56,087 nucleotides of DNA from an uncultured bacterium (GCA_947383005.1 CANDBT010000030.1:1-56087), one strand, 5' to 3'. Positions 16,424 through 25,707 are shown, numbered from the stretch's first letter. The notes: a model not told the origin generated them from the sequence alone. Numbers and translations: made by a program.

Positions 16424-17665
16424 ATGTTACAGGGAAAGACGGTTGTGTTGGGGGTTTCGGGCGGGATTGCCGCTTACAAAATCCCCAATTTGGCCAGCAG
16501 GCTGAAAAAGCTGGGAGCGGATGTGGAAGTCATTCTGACTGAGAACGCAGGCAATTTCATTACACCGATTACTTTTGAAGCATTAACGGGGAACAGGTGC
16601 CTGATCAATACCTTTGACCGGAATTTCCGTTTTCAAGTAGAGCATGTGGAATTAGCCAAACGGGCGGACTTGTTTATGATTGCTCCGGCTACAGCCAATG
16701 TCATAGCCAAAATTGCGCATGGCTTGGCCGATGACATGCTGACTACAGTTTTTTTGGCTTGTCAGGCGCCGAAGTTTGTGGTGCCCGCCATGAATACCAG
16801 GATGTATGAAAATCCCGTCACGCAGGATAATCTGGATATATGCCGCCGTTACGGGATGAAGGTTATTGAGCCGGCCAGAGGATATCTGGCTTGCGGGGAT
16901 ACGGGGGCGGGAAAGATGCCGGAGCCGGATATATTGGCGGAACATATTTTGCTGGAGCTGGCTTGTGAAAAGGATTTGGCCGGAAAAAAGGTTTTGGTGA
17001 CAGCCGGGCCTACTTGCGAAGCTATCGATCCGGTTCGTTATATCACCAACCATTCTACGGGGAAAATGGGATATGCGATAGCTCAGGCAGCGGCTTTTCG
17101 GGGCGCTCAGGTGACTTTGGTCAGCGGGCCGACAGCCCTTGCCGCTCCTTTAGGAGTAAAATTGGTGGAGGTAGTCAGCGCCAGGGAGATGTTTGAGGAA
17201 GTAACCAAAGCTGCCGGAGAGCAGGATGCGATTATCAAAGCCGCCGCGGTGGCAGATTACCGCCCGGCGTATGTAAGGGATGAGAAGACGAAAAAGAGCG
17301 GCGGGCAAGTGAGCCTCGAATTGGAACGTACGGACGATATTTTGGCGTGGCTGGGGGAACACAGGCAGCCGGGGCAGTTTTTGTGCGGTTTTTCCATGGA
17401 AACGCAGAATGTGCTGGAAAATTCCAGGGAAAAGCTGCTGAAAAAGCATGTGGACATGATCGTGGCCAACAGCCTGAGAGAGGAAGGAGCCGGATTCGGA
17501 ACGGATACGAATGTGGTAACATTGATTACCCAAGATGGCGCAGAGCAATGGGAAAAAATGACGAAATTCCAGGTAGCCCACCGGCTGTTGGACAGGGTTT
17601 TTAAAGACAGTGGGAAAAATGGCGGAATCCCGGACAGCCCGCCGGATATGGGGGCGGATTTTTAA
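16424..17665 (+). CDS. coaBC: Bifunctional phosphopantothenoylcysteine decarboxylase/phosphopantothenate-cysteine ligase
   Basis: A 413-residue fusion that catalyses two successive steps of CoA synthesis. The N-terminal flavoprotein decarboxylase has VLGVSGGIAAYKIPNLASRL (about residues 8-27), the active-site region FQVEHVELAKRADL with a histidine, PAMNTRMYENP and ACGDTGAGKMPEP. The C-terminal ligase has VTAGPTCEAIDPVRYITNHS (about 192-211) and AAAVADYRP. ATG 16424 is preferred to ATG 16400 because AAAGGAGG lies seven bases before it. The last 20 residues (KDSGKNGGIPDSPPDMGADF) look appended and are followed after the stop by an in-frame diverged duplicate. Confidence 0.95.
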   Translation: MLQGKTVVLGVSGGIAAYKIPNLASRLKKLGADVEVILTENAGNFITPITFEALTGNRCLINTFDRNFRFQVEHVELAKRADLFMIAPATANVIAKIAHGLADDMLTTVFLACQAPKFVVPAMNTRMYENPVTQDNLDICRRYGMKVIEPARGYLACGDTGAGKMPEPDILAEHILLELACEKDLAGKKVLVTAGPTCEAIDPVRYITNHSTGKMGYAIAQAAAFRGAQVTLVSGPTALAAPLGVKLVEVVSAREMFEEVTKAAGEQDAIIKAAAVADYRPAYVRDEKTKKSGGQVSLELERTDDILAWLGEHRQPGQFLCGFSMETQNVLENSREKLLKKHVDMIVANSLREEGAGFGTDTNVVTLITQDGAEQWEKMTKFQVAHRLLDRVFKDSGKNGGIPDSPPDMGADF

Positions 17666-17725
17666 AAACAGGAAAAAAATGACGGTACATTAGACAGCCC
17701 GCCGATTACTGAAGCAGATTTTTAA
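17666..17725 (+). repeat. In-frame tandem duplicate of the coaBC 3' tail
   Basis: The 60 bases after the stop repeat the preceding 60 bases at clearly recognisable identity. Read in the coaBC frame they encode KQEKNDGTLDSPPITEADF and end with TAA at 17723-17725, mirroring the coaBC tail KDSGKNGGIPDSPPDMGADF followed by TAA. Confidence 0.85.
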
Positions 17726-17728
17726 AGC

Positions 17729-17790
17729 AGGAGGAAACACCCTTCGGGTGTACCATAATGTCCAAAAAGCGTGGACGAAAAGGAGGAAAA
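17729..17790 (+). promoter_or_regulatory. Two-hairpin double-Shine-Dalgarno leader module, copy 1
   Basis: AGGAGGAAA, a six-pair hairpin (ACACCC-TTC-GGGTGT), a short hairpin (GTCCA...TGGAC), then AAAAGGAGGAAA. The same module recurs at 45301-45363 with three or so substitutions, again directly before a start codon (aroE). The second AGGAGG serves the hydrolase start at 17796. Confidence 0.7.
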
Positions 17791-17795
17791 AAGCG

Positions 17796-18620
17796 ATGGA
17801 AAACAGGCTGATTGAATTGTCAGTGGAGGGGCAAAAAGAGGGGGCAGCAAAGCTTCGGCTATATTTGCTTGATCCAGTCAGCGCAGCGCCCCAGAAAGAG
17901 CGTCCCATGGTGATTGTGGTGCCGGGAGGGGGCTATGAATTTTGTTCGGACAGGGAAGAGGAGCCGGTGGCAATGCGGTTTCTGGCTATGGGATGCCATG
18001 CCTGCGTGTTGGATTACAGTGTGGCGCCCAATCGTTTTCCGGTGGCTCTCAGGGAATTGTCTCTGGCCATAGCGATTATCCGGGAGAATGCAAAAGCGTG
18101 GCATGTGGACAGCAATTCCCTTTTGCTGTGCGGCTTTTCGGCGGGCGCGCATCTGGCGCTGAGCGCAGGAGTTTTTTGGCATCGTTCGGTGGCTTATGAG
18201 TCTATTGGCAGGAAGGCCGCGGATGTACGCCCGGACGGATTGATTCTCTGTTATCCGGTGGTTACTTCGGGCCAGTATGGCCATCGGGGTTCTTTTGAAG
18301 CGCTTTTAGGGAAAGAAGCGCAAAAAGAGCTGCTGGAAACCGTTTCCCTGGAACGGCAGGTGACTCCCCAGGCACCGCCGGTATTTTTATGGCATACCGT
18401 GACGGACAACAGCGTACCTGTGGAAAACAGCCTTTTGCTGGCAGAAGCCCTGAGAAAGAGCCAGGTTAATTTTGAACTTCATATCTATCCTTCCGGCGGC
18501 CATGGCTTGTCTTTGGCTTCGGAGGAGACGGGCGGGGAAAAGGAGTATCTGATTGAACCCTGTTGTCAAAGCTGGATTTCTCTGGTACAATCTTGGATTG
18601 AGAACCGAAGCTGGAAATGA
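17796..18620 (+). CDS. Alpha/beta hydrolase (acetyl-esterase/xylan-esterase like)
   Basis: A 274-residue alpha/beta hydrolase of the BD-FAE/Aes-like group, expected to cleave short acyl esters in the cytoplasm; no signal peptide is seen. The oxyanion motif VPGGGYEFCS is at about residues 41-50. The nucleophile elbow GFSAGAH is at about 110-116. The acid-region motif HTVTDNSVPVENS and the late histidine in PSGGHGLSLA complete the catalytic triad. The start is ATG 17796 with AAGGAGG seven or more bases upstream. The stop codon overlaps an ATG of the next frame, so it is probably coupled to prfC. The natural substrate is unknown. Confidence 0.88.
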   Translation: MENRLIELSVEGQKEGAAKLRLYLLDPVSAAPQKERPMVIVVPGGGYEFCSDREEEPVAMRFLAMGCHACVLDYSVAPNRFPVALRELSLAIAIIRENAKAWHVDSNSLLLCGFSAGAHLALSAGVFWHRSVAYESIGRKAADVRPDGLILCYPVVTSGQYGHRGSFEALLGKEAQKELLETVSLERQVTPQAPPVFLWHTVTDNSVPVENSLLLAEALRKSQVNFELHIYPSGGHGLSLASEETGGEKEYLIEPCCQSWISLVQSWIENRSWK

Positions 18621-18634
18621 AGGAGGATAAACCT

Positions 18635-20227
18635 TTGATTGACAAGAACGAAGAAATTAAAAAGCGGAGGACTTTTGCCATAATTTCCCATCCGGATGCC
18701 GGGAAGACGACGCTGACGGAGAAATTTCTGTTGTATGGAGGCGCTATCAATCTGGCCGGAACGGTAAAAGGCCGCAAAGCAGCGAAATATGCCGTATCGG
18801 ATTGGATGGAAATCGAGAAAGAGAGGGGGATTTCCGTCACCTCTTCGGTAATGCAGTTTGAGTATGGCGGATTCTGTATCAATATTTTGGATACTCCGGG
18901 GCATCAGGATTTTTCGGAGGATACTTACCGGACATTGATGGCGGCGGACAGCGCGGTTATGGTCATCGACGGCTCAAAAGGTGTGGAGGCGCAGACGATC
19001 AAACTGTTTAAAGTATGCGTGATGCGGGGGATCCCGATTTTTACTTTTATTAACAAGATGGACCGGGAGGCCAGAGATCCTTTCGAATTGATGGACGAGA
19101 TTGAACAGGTGCTTGGTATCCGCACTTGTCCGGTCAATTGGCCGATTGGCTGCGGAAAGAACTTTAAAGGCGTATACGACCGGAATACGAGGAAGATTAC
19201 TACCTTTGCGGCAGCTATGGGCGGTCAGAAGGAAGTGGATTCGAAAACGTTTGGCTTGGGGGAGGAAAATGCCAAAGAAGCCGTGGGGGTATCGAATTAC
19301 CAACAGCTTTTGGAGGAGATTGAGCTGCTGGATGGGGCCAGTGACGAGTTTGACCAGGAAAGGGTCAGCCGTGGCAATTTATCGCCGGTATTTTTTGGTT
19401 CAGCACTGACGAATTTCGGCGTGGAGACGTTTTTGCAGCATTTTCTTGAGATGACAACCTCGCCCTTGCCCAGGAAGACCCTTACCGGGGAGATAGATCC
19501 GTTTACGGAAGATTTTTCCGCGTTTGTGTTTAAAATCCAGGCGAATATGAATAAGGCCCATCGGGACAGGATTGCTTTTATGCGTATCGTATCGGGTAAA
19601 TTTGAGGCAGGTATGGAGGTCAATCATGTACAGGGCGGAAAGAAGCTGCGTCTGTCCCAGCCGCAGCAGATGATGGCCCAGGACCGGAAAATCGTAGAGG
19701 AAGCTTTTGCCGGCGATATTATCGGGGTGTTTGATCCGGGGATTTTTTCTATCGGAGATACGTTGTGCCTGTCCAATGAAAAGTTTGCTTTTGAGGGGAT
19801 ACCCACCTTTGCGCCGGAACATTTTGCCCGGGTGAGGCAGTTGGATACCATGAAGCGGAAACAATTTTTAAAAGGAGTCAGCCAGATCGCTCAGGAAGGC
19901 GCTATTCAAATTTTTCAGGAATATAATACCGGCATGGAAGAGATAATTGTAGGTGTGGTGGGCGAGCTGCAGTTCGAAGTCCTGACTTACCGGCTGAAAA
20001 ATGAATATAACGTGGAGGTAAAGCTGGAGCGGCTGCCCTATGAATATATCCGCTGGATAGAGAATAAAGAGGAGATTGACCCGGCTAAAATCCAGGGAAC
20101 ATCGGATATGAAACGGATTAAGGATTTGAAGGATAATCCGCTTTTGCTGTTCGTCAACAGTTGGAGTATCGGTATGGTGCAGGAGAGGAATCCGGGGCTT
20201 GTGCTGAGCGATTTCGGAAAGGGCTGA
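18635..20227 (+). CDS. prfC: Peptide chain release factor 3
   Basis: A translational GTPase of 530 residues (536 if ATG 18617 is used) that recycles class I release factors. Motifs seen are the P-loop SHPDAGKTTLTEKFLL (about residues 18-33), switch II DTPGHQDFSEDTYRTLMAAD (about 91-110), NKMDREARDP and the RF3-specific C-terminal domain. TTG 18635 is preferred because AAGGAGG (18620-18626) is spaced eight bases before it and the protein then begins MIDKNEEIKKRRTFAI. The alternative ATG overlaps the upstream stop and lacks a good ribosome-binding site. Confidence 0.94.
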   Translation: MIDKNEEIKKRRTFAIISHPDAGKTTLTEKFLLYGGAINLAGTVKGRKAAKYAVSDWMEIEKERGISVTSSVMQFEYGGFCINILDTPGHQDFSEDTYRTLMAADSAVMVIDGSKGVEAQTIKLFKVCVMRGIPIFTFINKMDREARDPFELMDEIEQVLGIRTCPVNWPIGCGKNFKGVYDRNTRKITTFAAAMGGQKEVDSKTFGLGEENAKEAVGVSNYQQLLEEIELLDGASDEFDQERVSRGNLSPVFFGSALTNFGVETFLQHFLEMTTSPLPRKTLTGEIDPFTEDFSAFVFKIQANMNKAHRDRIAFMRIVSGKFEAGMEVNHVQGGKKLRLSQPQQMMAQDRKIVEEAFAGDIIGVFDPGIFSIGDTLCLSNEKFAFEGIPTFAPEHFARVRQLDTMKRKQFLKGVSQIAQEGAIQIFQEYNTGMEEIIVGVVGELQFEVLTYRLKNEYNVEVKLERLPYEYIRWIENKEEIDPAKIQGTSDMKRIKDLKDNPLLLFVNSWSIGMVQERNPGLVLSDFGKG

Positions 20228-20256
20228 TAAGCACAAAGGGAAAGGAGAAGACACAT

Positions 20257-21696
20257 ATGGGAAACGAAGGGAATAGGACGGGAACGATTGAGAGGAAACA
20301 GCAGATCAGCGCATATATTGATAGCCACAGAGAAGAGATGATCGAGGATATCTGCAGGCTTTGCCGCATTAACAGTGAGCGGACGGACAGGAAAGAGGGT
20401 GCGCCATTTGGAGAGGGGGCGGCCAGGTGCCTGGAGACTGCTTTGGATATAGCCAAGGGGTATGGATTTGCTGTAAAGAATTATGATTATTATGCAGGAT
20501 GTGCGGATATGGATGGCAGCCTGCCGCAAAATCTCGATATCCTGGCCCATTTGGATGTAGTGCCTGCGGGGGAAGGATGGAAGGTGACGGAGCCGTTTGC
20601 CCCACGGGTAAAGGACGGCCGGCTTTATGGAAGAGGGACTGCCGATGACAAAGGGCCGGCCATAGCGGCTTTGTATGCGATGAGGGCGGTCAAGGAACTG
20701 GGGATTCCCCTGCAGAAAAACGTACGGCTGATTTTAGGGACAGATGAGGAATGCGGCAGTTCTGACATTGACTATTATTACGGCAAAGAACAGCCGGCGC
20801 CGATGACCTTTTCTCCCGATGCGTCGTACCCGGTGGTAAATGTAGAAAAAGGCGGCCTTAACGGTCATTTTACGGCCGAGTTCATCCCTTCCGGCAAGCT
20901 GCCGCGGTTGGTAAGCCTGCAGGCAGGGACAAAGATTAATGTTGTTCCCGGCAAAGCGGAAGCGGTTGTGGAGGGGATGGAGCAGTCTTTGCTGGGGCAA
21001 AAGGCTAAAGAAGCAGAACAAGAAACAGGTATCCGGTTTTTGCTGGAACAGAAAGGGGAGTTTTGCAGCGTTACGGCTGTGGGAACCAGCGCCCATGCTT
21101 CCAAGCCGGAGGATGGCAACAATGCCATAACGGGCCTCCTGTCTTTGCTGGTCCGTCTGCCGTTTGCTCCCTGTGAACAGATCGAAAGGCTTAAGGGGGC
21201 CGTTGCTTTATTCCCTCATGGCGACGTTAATGGCACTGCGTTGGGGGTCGATATGGAAGATGAGGTGTCCGGGCGCATAACCGTAGCTTTTTCCATGCTG
21301 AAGGTGGATGAACGCGGGATGGACGGGCAGTTTGACAGCCGTGTGCCGGTATGCGGAAATAAAGATAATGTGCTGGCGGTGGCCAAGGAAAAAATGGCCG
21401 GTTGTGGATTTGCGCTGCTCAACGATTCCATGCGCCCGCCGCACCATGTGCCGGCGGATTCCGATTTTGTCCGCACGCTGCTGAAAGCTTACGAAACCTA
21501 TACCGGAAGAGAGGGAAAATGCCTGTCTATGGGGGGCGCGACTTATGTTCATAATCTGGAAAACGGCGTGGCTTTTGGAGCGGCGATGCCGGAGACAGAT
21601 AATAAGATGCACGGTGCAGATGAATTTGCGGTTATTGACGAGCTGCTGACCAGCGCGAAGATTTTTGCCCAGGTAATTGCGGATTTATGCGGCTGA
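20257..21696 (+). CDS. M20 family dipeptidase (Sapep/PepV-like)
   Basis: A 479-residue zinc metallopeptidase of the M20 PepV/Sapep group, which cleaves dipeptides in the cytoplasm. Metal and catalytic motifs are LAHLDVVPAGEGW (about residues 93-105), GRGTADDKGP (about 126-135) and GTDEECGSSD (about 163-172). The C-terminal MGGATYVHNLENGVAFGAAM segment supplies the last ligand region. ATG 20257 follows AAAGGAGA by nine bases; the frame is open further upstream inside prfC but with no start signal. It lies 29 bases after prfC and is probably read from the same transcript. Confidence 0.92.
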   Translation: MGNEGNRTGTIERKQQISAYIDSHREEMIEDICRLCRINSERTDRKEGAPFGEGAARCLETALDIAKGYGFAVKNYDYYAGCADMDGSLPQNLDILAHLDVVPAGEGWKVTEPFAPRVKDGRLYGRGTADDKGPAIAALYAMRAVKELGIPLQKNVRLILGTDEECGSSDIDYYYGKEQPAPMTFSPDASYPVVNVEKGGLNGHFTAEFIPSGKLPRLVSLQAGTKINVVPGKAEAVVEGMEQSLLGQKAKEAEQETGIRFLLEQKGEFCSVTAVGTSAHASKPEDGNNAITGLLSLLVRLPFAPCEQIERLKGAVALFPHGDVNGTALGVDMEDEVSGRITVAFSMLKVDERGMDGQFDSRVPVCGNKDNVLAVAKEKMAGCGFALLNDSMRPPHHVPADSDFVRTLLKAYETYTGREGKCLSMGGATYVHNLENGVAFGAAMPETDNKMHGADEFAVIDELLTSAKIFAQVIADLCG

Positions 21697-21756
21697 ACGG
21701 ATTTCGGACAATGAACACATTATTCCGGGTCATACTAGATAGGAAGGGGAGGAAAG

Positions 21757-22698
21757 ATGACGCTAAAAGAACAGTTGTATGTCTGTACCTTGGCCAGATG
21801 CAAGACAATAACCAAGGCATCCGAAGAGCTTTTTATCAGCCAGCCGGCTCTTAGCGTCTATATCAGCAGTCTGGAAAAATACTTGAAGGTGAAACTTTTC
21901 GTGCGGACAGGCAAGGAATTTGTGCTGACCCGTGCGGGTGAGGAGTATGTTAAGCGGGCTTTAAAAATGCTGGAGATGAAAGACGAATTCGATCAGATCA
22001 TCAAAGAGCTTAATTGCAGCTATACTCACCAATTGCGAGTAGGGATCCAGCATCGGAGGGCCGTAGGGCTGATACCTCCCATCGTGCCTGTTTTTATGAA
22101 CGAATATCCTCAGGTGGAGCTGATTATCCGCGAAGGAATTCATGCCGAATTGGTGGAAATGTATGAAAAACATGAGATCGATTTGTTTGTGGGCGTTTTT
22201 AAAGATGAGCTGTCCAATGCCCGGTATACGACGATTGCCAACGATCATGTACTGATCGTATTGCCGTCAAATCACCCGGCCAACAAATTTTGCTATTCCA
22301 TAGAAGGCGGGAAGAGTCAAATCAGGCATTTGGATCTGTGCCATCTCAATCAGGAAAACTTTATTCTTCCCACAAAAGAGCAAAGCCTGAGAATGTCCAT
22401 TGACCGGATTATGGAACAGCAGCAGGTTGTTCCCGGAAAAATCATGGAATTGTCTTATTTTGAAACGATAATGGCTCTAATCGAACAAGGGGTAGGGATT
22501 GGGTTCAATCGGGAGAGTTATCTGGATTCGATGATTAAGACCCAAAATCTGTGTTATTACCGGATAGGAAACCATTCGTATACATCCAGGATTGTCGTTG
22601 CCCATCGGAAAGAAGAGTATCCGGATCATGTGAAGCGGTTTGAAGAGCTGATAGCTTTTCAGGCCAGGAAGCAAATGCCGGAAGATTCGCTGCCTTAG
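21757..22698 (+). CDS. LysR family transcriptional regulator
   Basis: A 313-residue LysR-type regulator. The N-terminal winged helix-turn-helix (about 1-65) includes TITKASEELFISQPALSVYI, and the effector-binding domain spans about 90-300. The start follows GGAAGGGGAGGAAAG. It precedes, in the same orientation, a YfcC-type transporter and an M20 amidohydrolase, separated from them by about 400 bases of repeats and promoter. It is therefore a candidate activator of that pair, although most LysR genes are divergent from their targets. The effector is unknown. Confidence 0.9.
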   Translation: MTLKEQLYVCTLARCKTITKASEELFISQPALSVYISSLEKYLKVKLFVRTGKEFVLTRAGEEYVKRALKMLEMKDEFDQIIKELNCSYTHQLRVGIQHRRAVGLIPPIVPVFMNEYPQVELIIREGIHAELVEMYEKHEIDLFVGVFKDELSNARYTTIANDHVLIVLPSNHPANKFCYSIEGGKSQIRHLDLCHLNQENFILPTKEQSLRMSIDRIMEQQQVVPGKIMELSYFETIMALIEQGVGIGFNRESYLDSMIKTQNLCYYRIGNHSYTSRIVVAHRKEEYPDHVKRFEELIAFQARKQMPEDSLP

Positions 22699-22769
22699 TC
22701 ACCATATTATTGAAGAAGATGGATGTATCATGTATCTTGTCTGACATATGATGATAATTCGAACGGATA

Positions 22770-22886
22770 TTTTTGGTTCCTGCAATATAACTTATCAGAA
22801 TTTGCGAAGCAAATTTTGATAAAAGGCACAGCTATTCGTGCCGTAAATCCGATTACAGGGTTCGCGAAGCGGTTCCTGTAATATGG
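22770..22886. repeat. Triple-hairpin dispersed repeat, copy 2 (family C)
   Basis: Matches the repeat at the start of the window over the sequence TATAACTTATC...TGATAAAAGGC...GCCGTAAATCCGA. The stems change in a compensated manner: GGCGC/GCGCC becomes GGCAC/GTGCC, and TATAGGAAGC/GCTTCCTATA becomes TTACAGGGTTC/GGTTCCTGTAA. The GCGAAGC loop is present twice. Confidence 0.75.
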
Positions 22887-23037
22887 CAATATTTCTATAT
22901 GTAAAGATGCTTGAGTCAAAAAGAGTTCATAAATCTGCATATTTTTTTGTGGAAAACGGCTGTTTTTTTGATACTTTTTGCCTACGGAATACTGGCGTTC
23001 TATAAAAAATGATTAACATGCCTTAGCTTTTTTAAAA

Positions 23038-23066
23038 TAGACAAATAACTCCCAATATTTTATAAT
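23038..23066 (+). promoter_or_regulatory. Promoter of the YfcC-amidohydrolase operon
   Basis: TAGACA (23038-23043), a 17-base spacer and TATAAT (23061-23066), in an A/T-rich region 32 bases before the GTG start of the transporter. Confidence 0.75.
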
Positions 23067-23097
23067 TTGTTTATAAAATTTTAAGGAGGATATTATT

Positions 23098-24498
23098 GTG
23101 AGCGAAAAACCCAAAAAGGCATTTAAGATGCCCCACACCTTTGTTATCATAATCAGCATTGTTTTGCTGGCGACTTTGATGACATGGATTATCCCGGCGG
23201 GTCAGTATGAGCGGATTGAAAATGCCCAGGGAATTAAGGTTATTGATCCCGCTCAATTTAATTTTATTGAGCGGACTCCGGTAAACCCGTTTAAGATTCC
23301 CCTGTACATTGTCAACGCTATCTGCAGCCGGATTGCCCTTATGCTGGTTATTTTATTTTCCGGCGGCGCTTTTGACATGATTACAAAATCGGGTTCTTTG
23401 CAGGCTGCGGTAGCCAAAGTGGCTAAGGTATTTCAGGACAGGCTGTATATCTTCATCCCTATTATGACTACGGTTTTTGCCCTGATCTGTACAACACAAG
23501 GGGTGAACCAATTTATCGCCTTTGCGCCAGTTACGGTGATGATTACTCTGGCTATGGGCCTGGATTCCCTTACGGGGGCGGCGATTATCTTGTTGGGCGG
23601 CGCCGTGGGATTTGCTACGGGTACGTTAAATCCCAGTACAACCGTAGTAGCCCAGGAGATAGCGGAGCTGCCTATCTATTCCGGCATTCAGTATCGTGCC
23701 GTTTGCTTTGTCGTATTTTTGATTGTGACCAATATCTATTTGGTACGCTATGCCATGAAGATTAAAAAAGATCCGGAGGCCAGCCCGATGTATGAACTGG
23801 ATGCCCAAAATGAGCAGAAAAAGCTGGATATTGATTCTTTTGGCAGTCTGACCGGGCGGAAGGTTTTGATTGTGGCGGCTTTGATCGTGGCTATGGGGGC
23901 TATGGTATTCGGTTGTGTGAAATTGGATTGGGATATGGAAGAGATGGCGGCCGTGTTCATCGGCCTGGCTGTAGTGGTGGGTATTATCGATGGCAAGACG
24001 CCTTCCCAGATGTCTGTGATTTTTGTGGATGGCTGTAAGAAAATGATAACGGCAGCGTTGATTATCGGCTTGGCGACGGCTATTGCCAATGTTATGTCGG
24101 CAGGAAAAATCGTGGATACCGTGGTTTACGGTCTGGCTCAGGTGCTTAACCATACGCCTAAGTTCCTTTTGGCGCCTGCCATGTATGTGGCCAATACGCT
24201 GATCAACCTTGTACTGGTATCAGGCAGCGGACAGGCAGCGGCGGTTATGCCGATTATGGTTCCGTTGTCGGATTTGCTGGGAGTCACCAGACAGACGGGC
24301 GTGCTGGCATATAACTTCGGCGACGGCTTCTGCAATTATATCCTGCCTCACTCCACGGCGCTTATGGGGATTATCAGCGCGGTCAACATTCCTTATGACC
24401 GTTGGATGAAATTTATGTGGAAATTGTTCCTGATTTGGGGAGCGGTTTCTTGTGTAATGGTATTTATCGCGCAGATGATGAATTACGGTCCGATGTAA
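23098..24498 (+). CDS. YfcC family transporter
   Basis: A 466-residue polytopic membrane protein of the YfcC family, related to C4-dicarboxylate and arginine/ornithine carriers, with about 12 hydrophobic segments. The N-terminus MPHTFVIIISIVLLATLMTW with IIPAGQYER (about residues 25-45) is typical, as are CTTQGVNQFIAFAPVT, GTLNPSTTVVAQEIA and the C-terminal VSGSGQAAAVMPIM and NYILPHSTALMG. The start is GTG 23098 with AAGGAGG nine bases upstream. An M20 amidohydrolase follows 13 bases after the stop, so the transporter most likely imports a peptide or acyl-amino-acid conjugate for that enzyme. The substrate itself is inferred only from the pairing. Confidence 0.88.
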   Translation: MSEKPKKAFKMPHTFVIIISIVLLATLMTWIIPAGQYERIENAQGIKVIDPAQFNFIERTPVNPFKIPLYIVNAICSRIALMLVILFSGGAFDMITKSGSLQAAVAKVAKVFQDRLYIFIPIMTTVFALICTTQGVNQFIAFAPVTVMITLAMGLDSLTGAAIILLGGAVGFATGTLNPSTTVVAQEIAELPIYSGIQYRAVCFVVFLIVTNIYLVRYAMKIKKDPEASPMYELDAQNEQKKLDIDSFGSLTGRKVLIVAALIVAMGAMVFGCVKLDWDMEEMAAVFIGLAVVVGIIDGKTPSQMSVIFVDGCKKMITAALIIGLATAIANVMSAGKIVDTVVYGLAQVLNHTPKFLLAPAMYVANTLINLVLVSGSGQAAAVMPIMVPLSDLLGVTRQTGVLAYNFGDGFCNYILPHSTALMGIISAVNIPYDRWMKFMWKLFLIWGAVSCVMVFIAQMMNYGPM

Positions 24499-24511
24499 AG
24501 GAGGGGAAGAG

Positions 24512-25681
24512 ATGAAAGAGCGGCTTTTTGCTTTGATTGATGAGAAAAAAGAGCGTTTATGGGAAATGGCTGATTTCATTTTTGATCATCCTGAGTATAA
24601 AGGAAAGGAATATCAGGCGGTAGGACTGCTGACCGGATATCTGGAAGAAAACGGTTTTCAGGTAGAGCAGGGGCTGGCCGGGTTTGAGACAGCTTTCCGA
24701 GGCGTATACAGGCACGGAGAAGGGGGGCCGGTTATCGGAATTCTCTGCGAATACGACGCGTTGGAAGGATTAGGCCATGGCTGCGGCCATCATATGCAGG
24801 GGCCGTCCTGCCTGGGGGCGGCTGTGGCACTGTCCCGGATGGAGACGGACAAGCCCTTTACTCTGGTGGTATACGGGACTCCCGCAGAAGAAACTCTGAG
24901 CGCGAAATGTGCTATGGTAGAACAGGGATGTTTTAAAGAGCTGGATGTCGCCTTTATGATGCACGGAGGGCCGAATACCTGTACGGATGTAAAATGTATG
25001 GCTTCGGATGTTTATCATGTGATTTTTCACGGGAAACGGGCGCATGCGGCGCTTGCTCCGGATAAAGGGAGAAGCGCCCTGGACGGCCTTTTGGTCGCTT
25101 TTCAGGGGGTGGAATTTATGAGGGAGCATGTGCCGGATGACGTGAGGATGCACTATACCATTTCTCAGCTTCCCGGCCCGGCCAACATAGTTCCGTCAAA
25201 AGCCTGCGGGACCTTTTACCTTCGTTCTTTTTCCAAAAAGACACTGGATGATTTGAGCGGATGGTTTGAAAATATTGTCAAGGGAGCTGCCCTGATTGGC
25301 GATGTCTCTTATGAAATTCAGAAGGAAAAGCAGTTATTTAATAAAATCCCGGTGCTTTTATTGAATCAGCTTCTCATGGATAACGCCCGTTTGGCGGGAG
25401 CGCCGCAGTTGGCGCCTCCAAGGGAAAAGACTGGTTCTACCGATTTTGGGAACGTCATGTATCACATTCCCGGCTCCTGTATCCGTGTGGCGTTTGTGCC
25501 GGAGGGCACGTCTTCTCATTCGGCAGAGTTTGTGGAGGCGGGGAAAACCCAGGCGGCGCATGATTGTGTGATTTACGGCGCCAAAGCGATTGCGGGCGCA
25601 TCCTGGGATCTGATTGTCCAGGATGGCCTGATGGAGCAGGTAAAGGAAGAATTTGCCGAGAATAAGAAAAAGCACGCGTGA
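24512..25681 (+). CDS. M20D family amidohydrolase
   Basis: A 389-residue metal-dependent amidohydrolase of the M20D group (AbgB, aminoacylase and IAA-amino acid hydrolase relatives). It is expected to release an amino acid or aromatic amine from an N-acyl conjugate. Metal motifs are LCEYDALEGLGHGCGHHMQG (about residues 78-97), YGTPAEE (about 124-130) and MMHGGPNT. The bacterial dimerisation domain is in the middle and HSAEFVEAG near the C-terminus. The start follows GGAGGGGAAGAG. It is in an operon with the YfcC transporter and probably answers to the LysR gene upstream. Confidence 0.9.
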   Translation: MKERLFALIDEKKERLWEMADFIFDHPEYKGKEYQAVGLLTGYLEENGFQVEQGLAGFETAFRGVYRHGEGGPVIGILCEYDALEGLGHGCGHHMQGPSCLGAAVALSRMETDKPFTLVVYGTPAEETLSAKCAMVEQGCFKELDVAFMMHGGPNTCTDVKCMASDVYHVIFHGKRAHAALAPDKGRSALDGLLVAFQGVEFMREHVPDDVRMHYTISQLPGPANIVPSKACGTFYLRSFSKKTLDDLSGWFENIVKGAALIGDVSYEIQKEKQLFNKIPVLLLNQLLMDNARLAGAPQLAPPREKTGSTDFGNVMYHIPGSCIRVAFVPEGTSSHSAEFVEAGKTQAAHDCVIYGAKAIAGASWDLIVQDGLMEQVKEEFAENKKKHA

Positions 25682-25707
25682 AGAACTGAGGGAACATACG
25701 TAAAAGG

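Noticed and set aside
18617-18634. ATG 18617 as prfC start
   Set aside because: The best Shine-Dalgarno (AAGGAGG) lies downstream of that ATG and fits TTG 18635; the ATG remains possible through coupling to the upstream stop.
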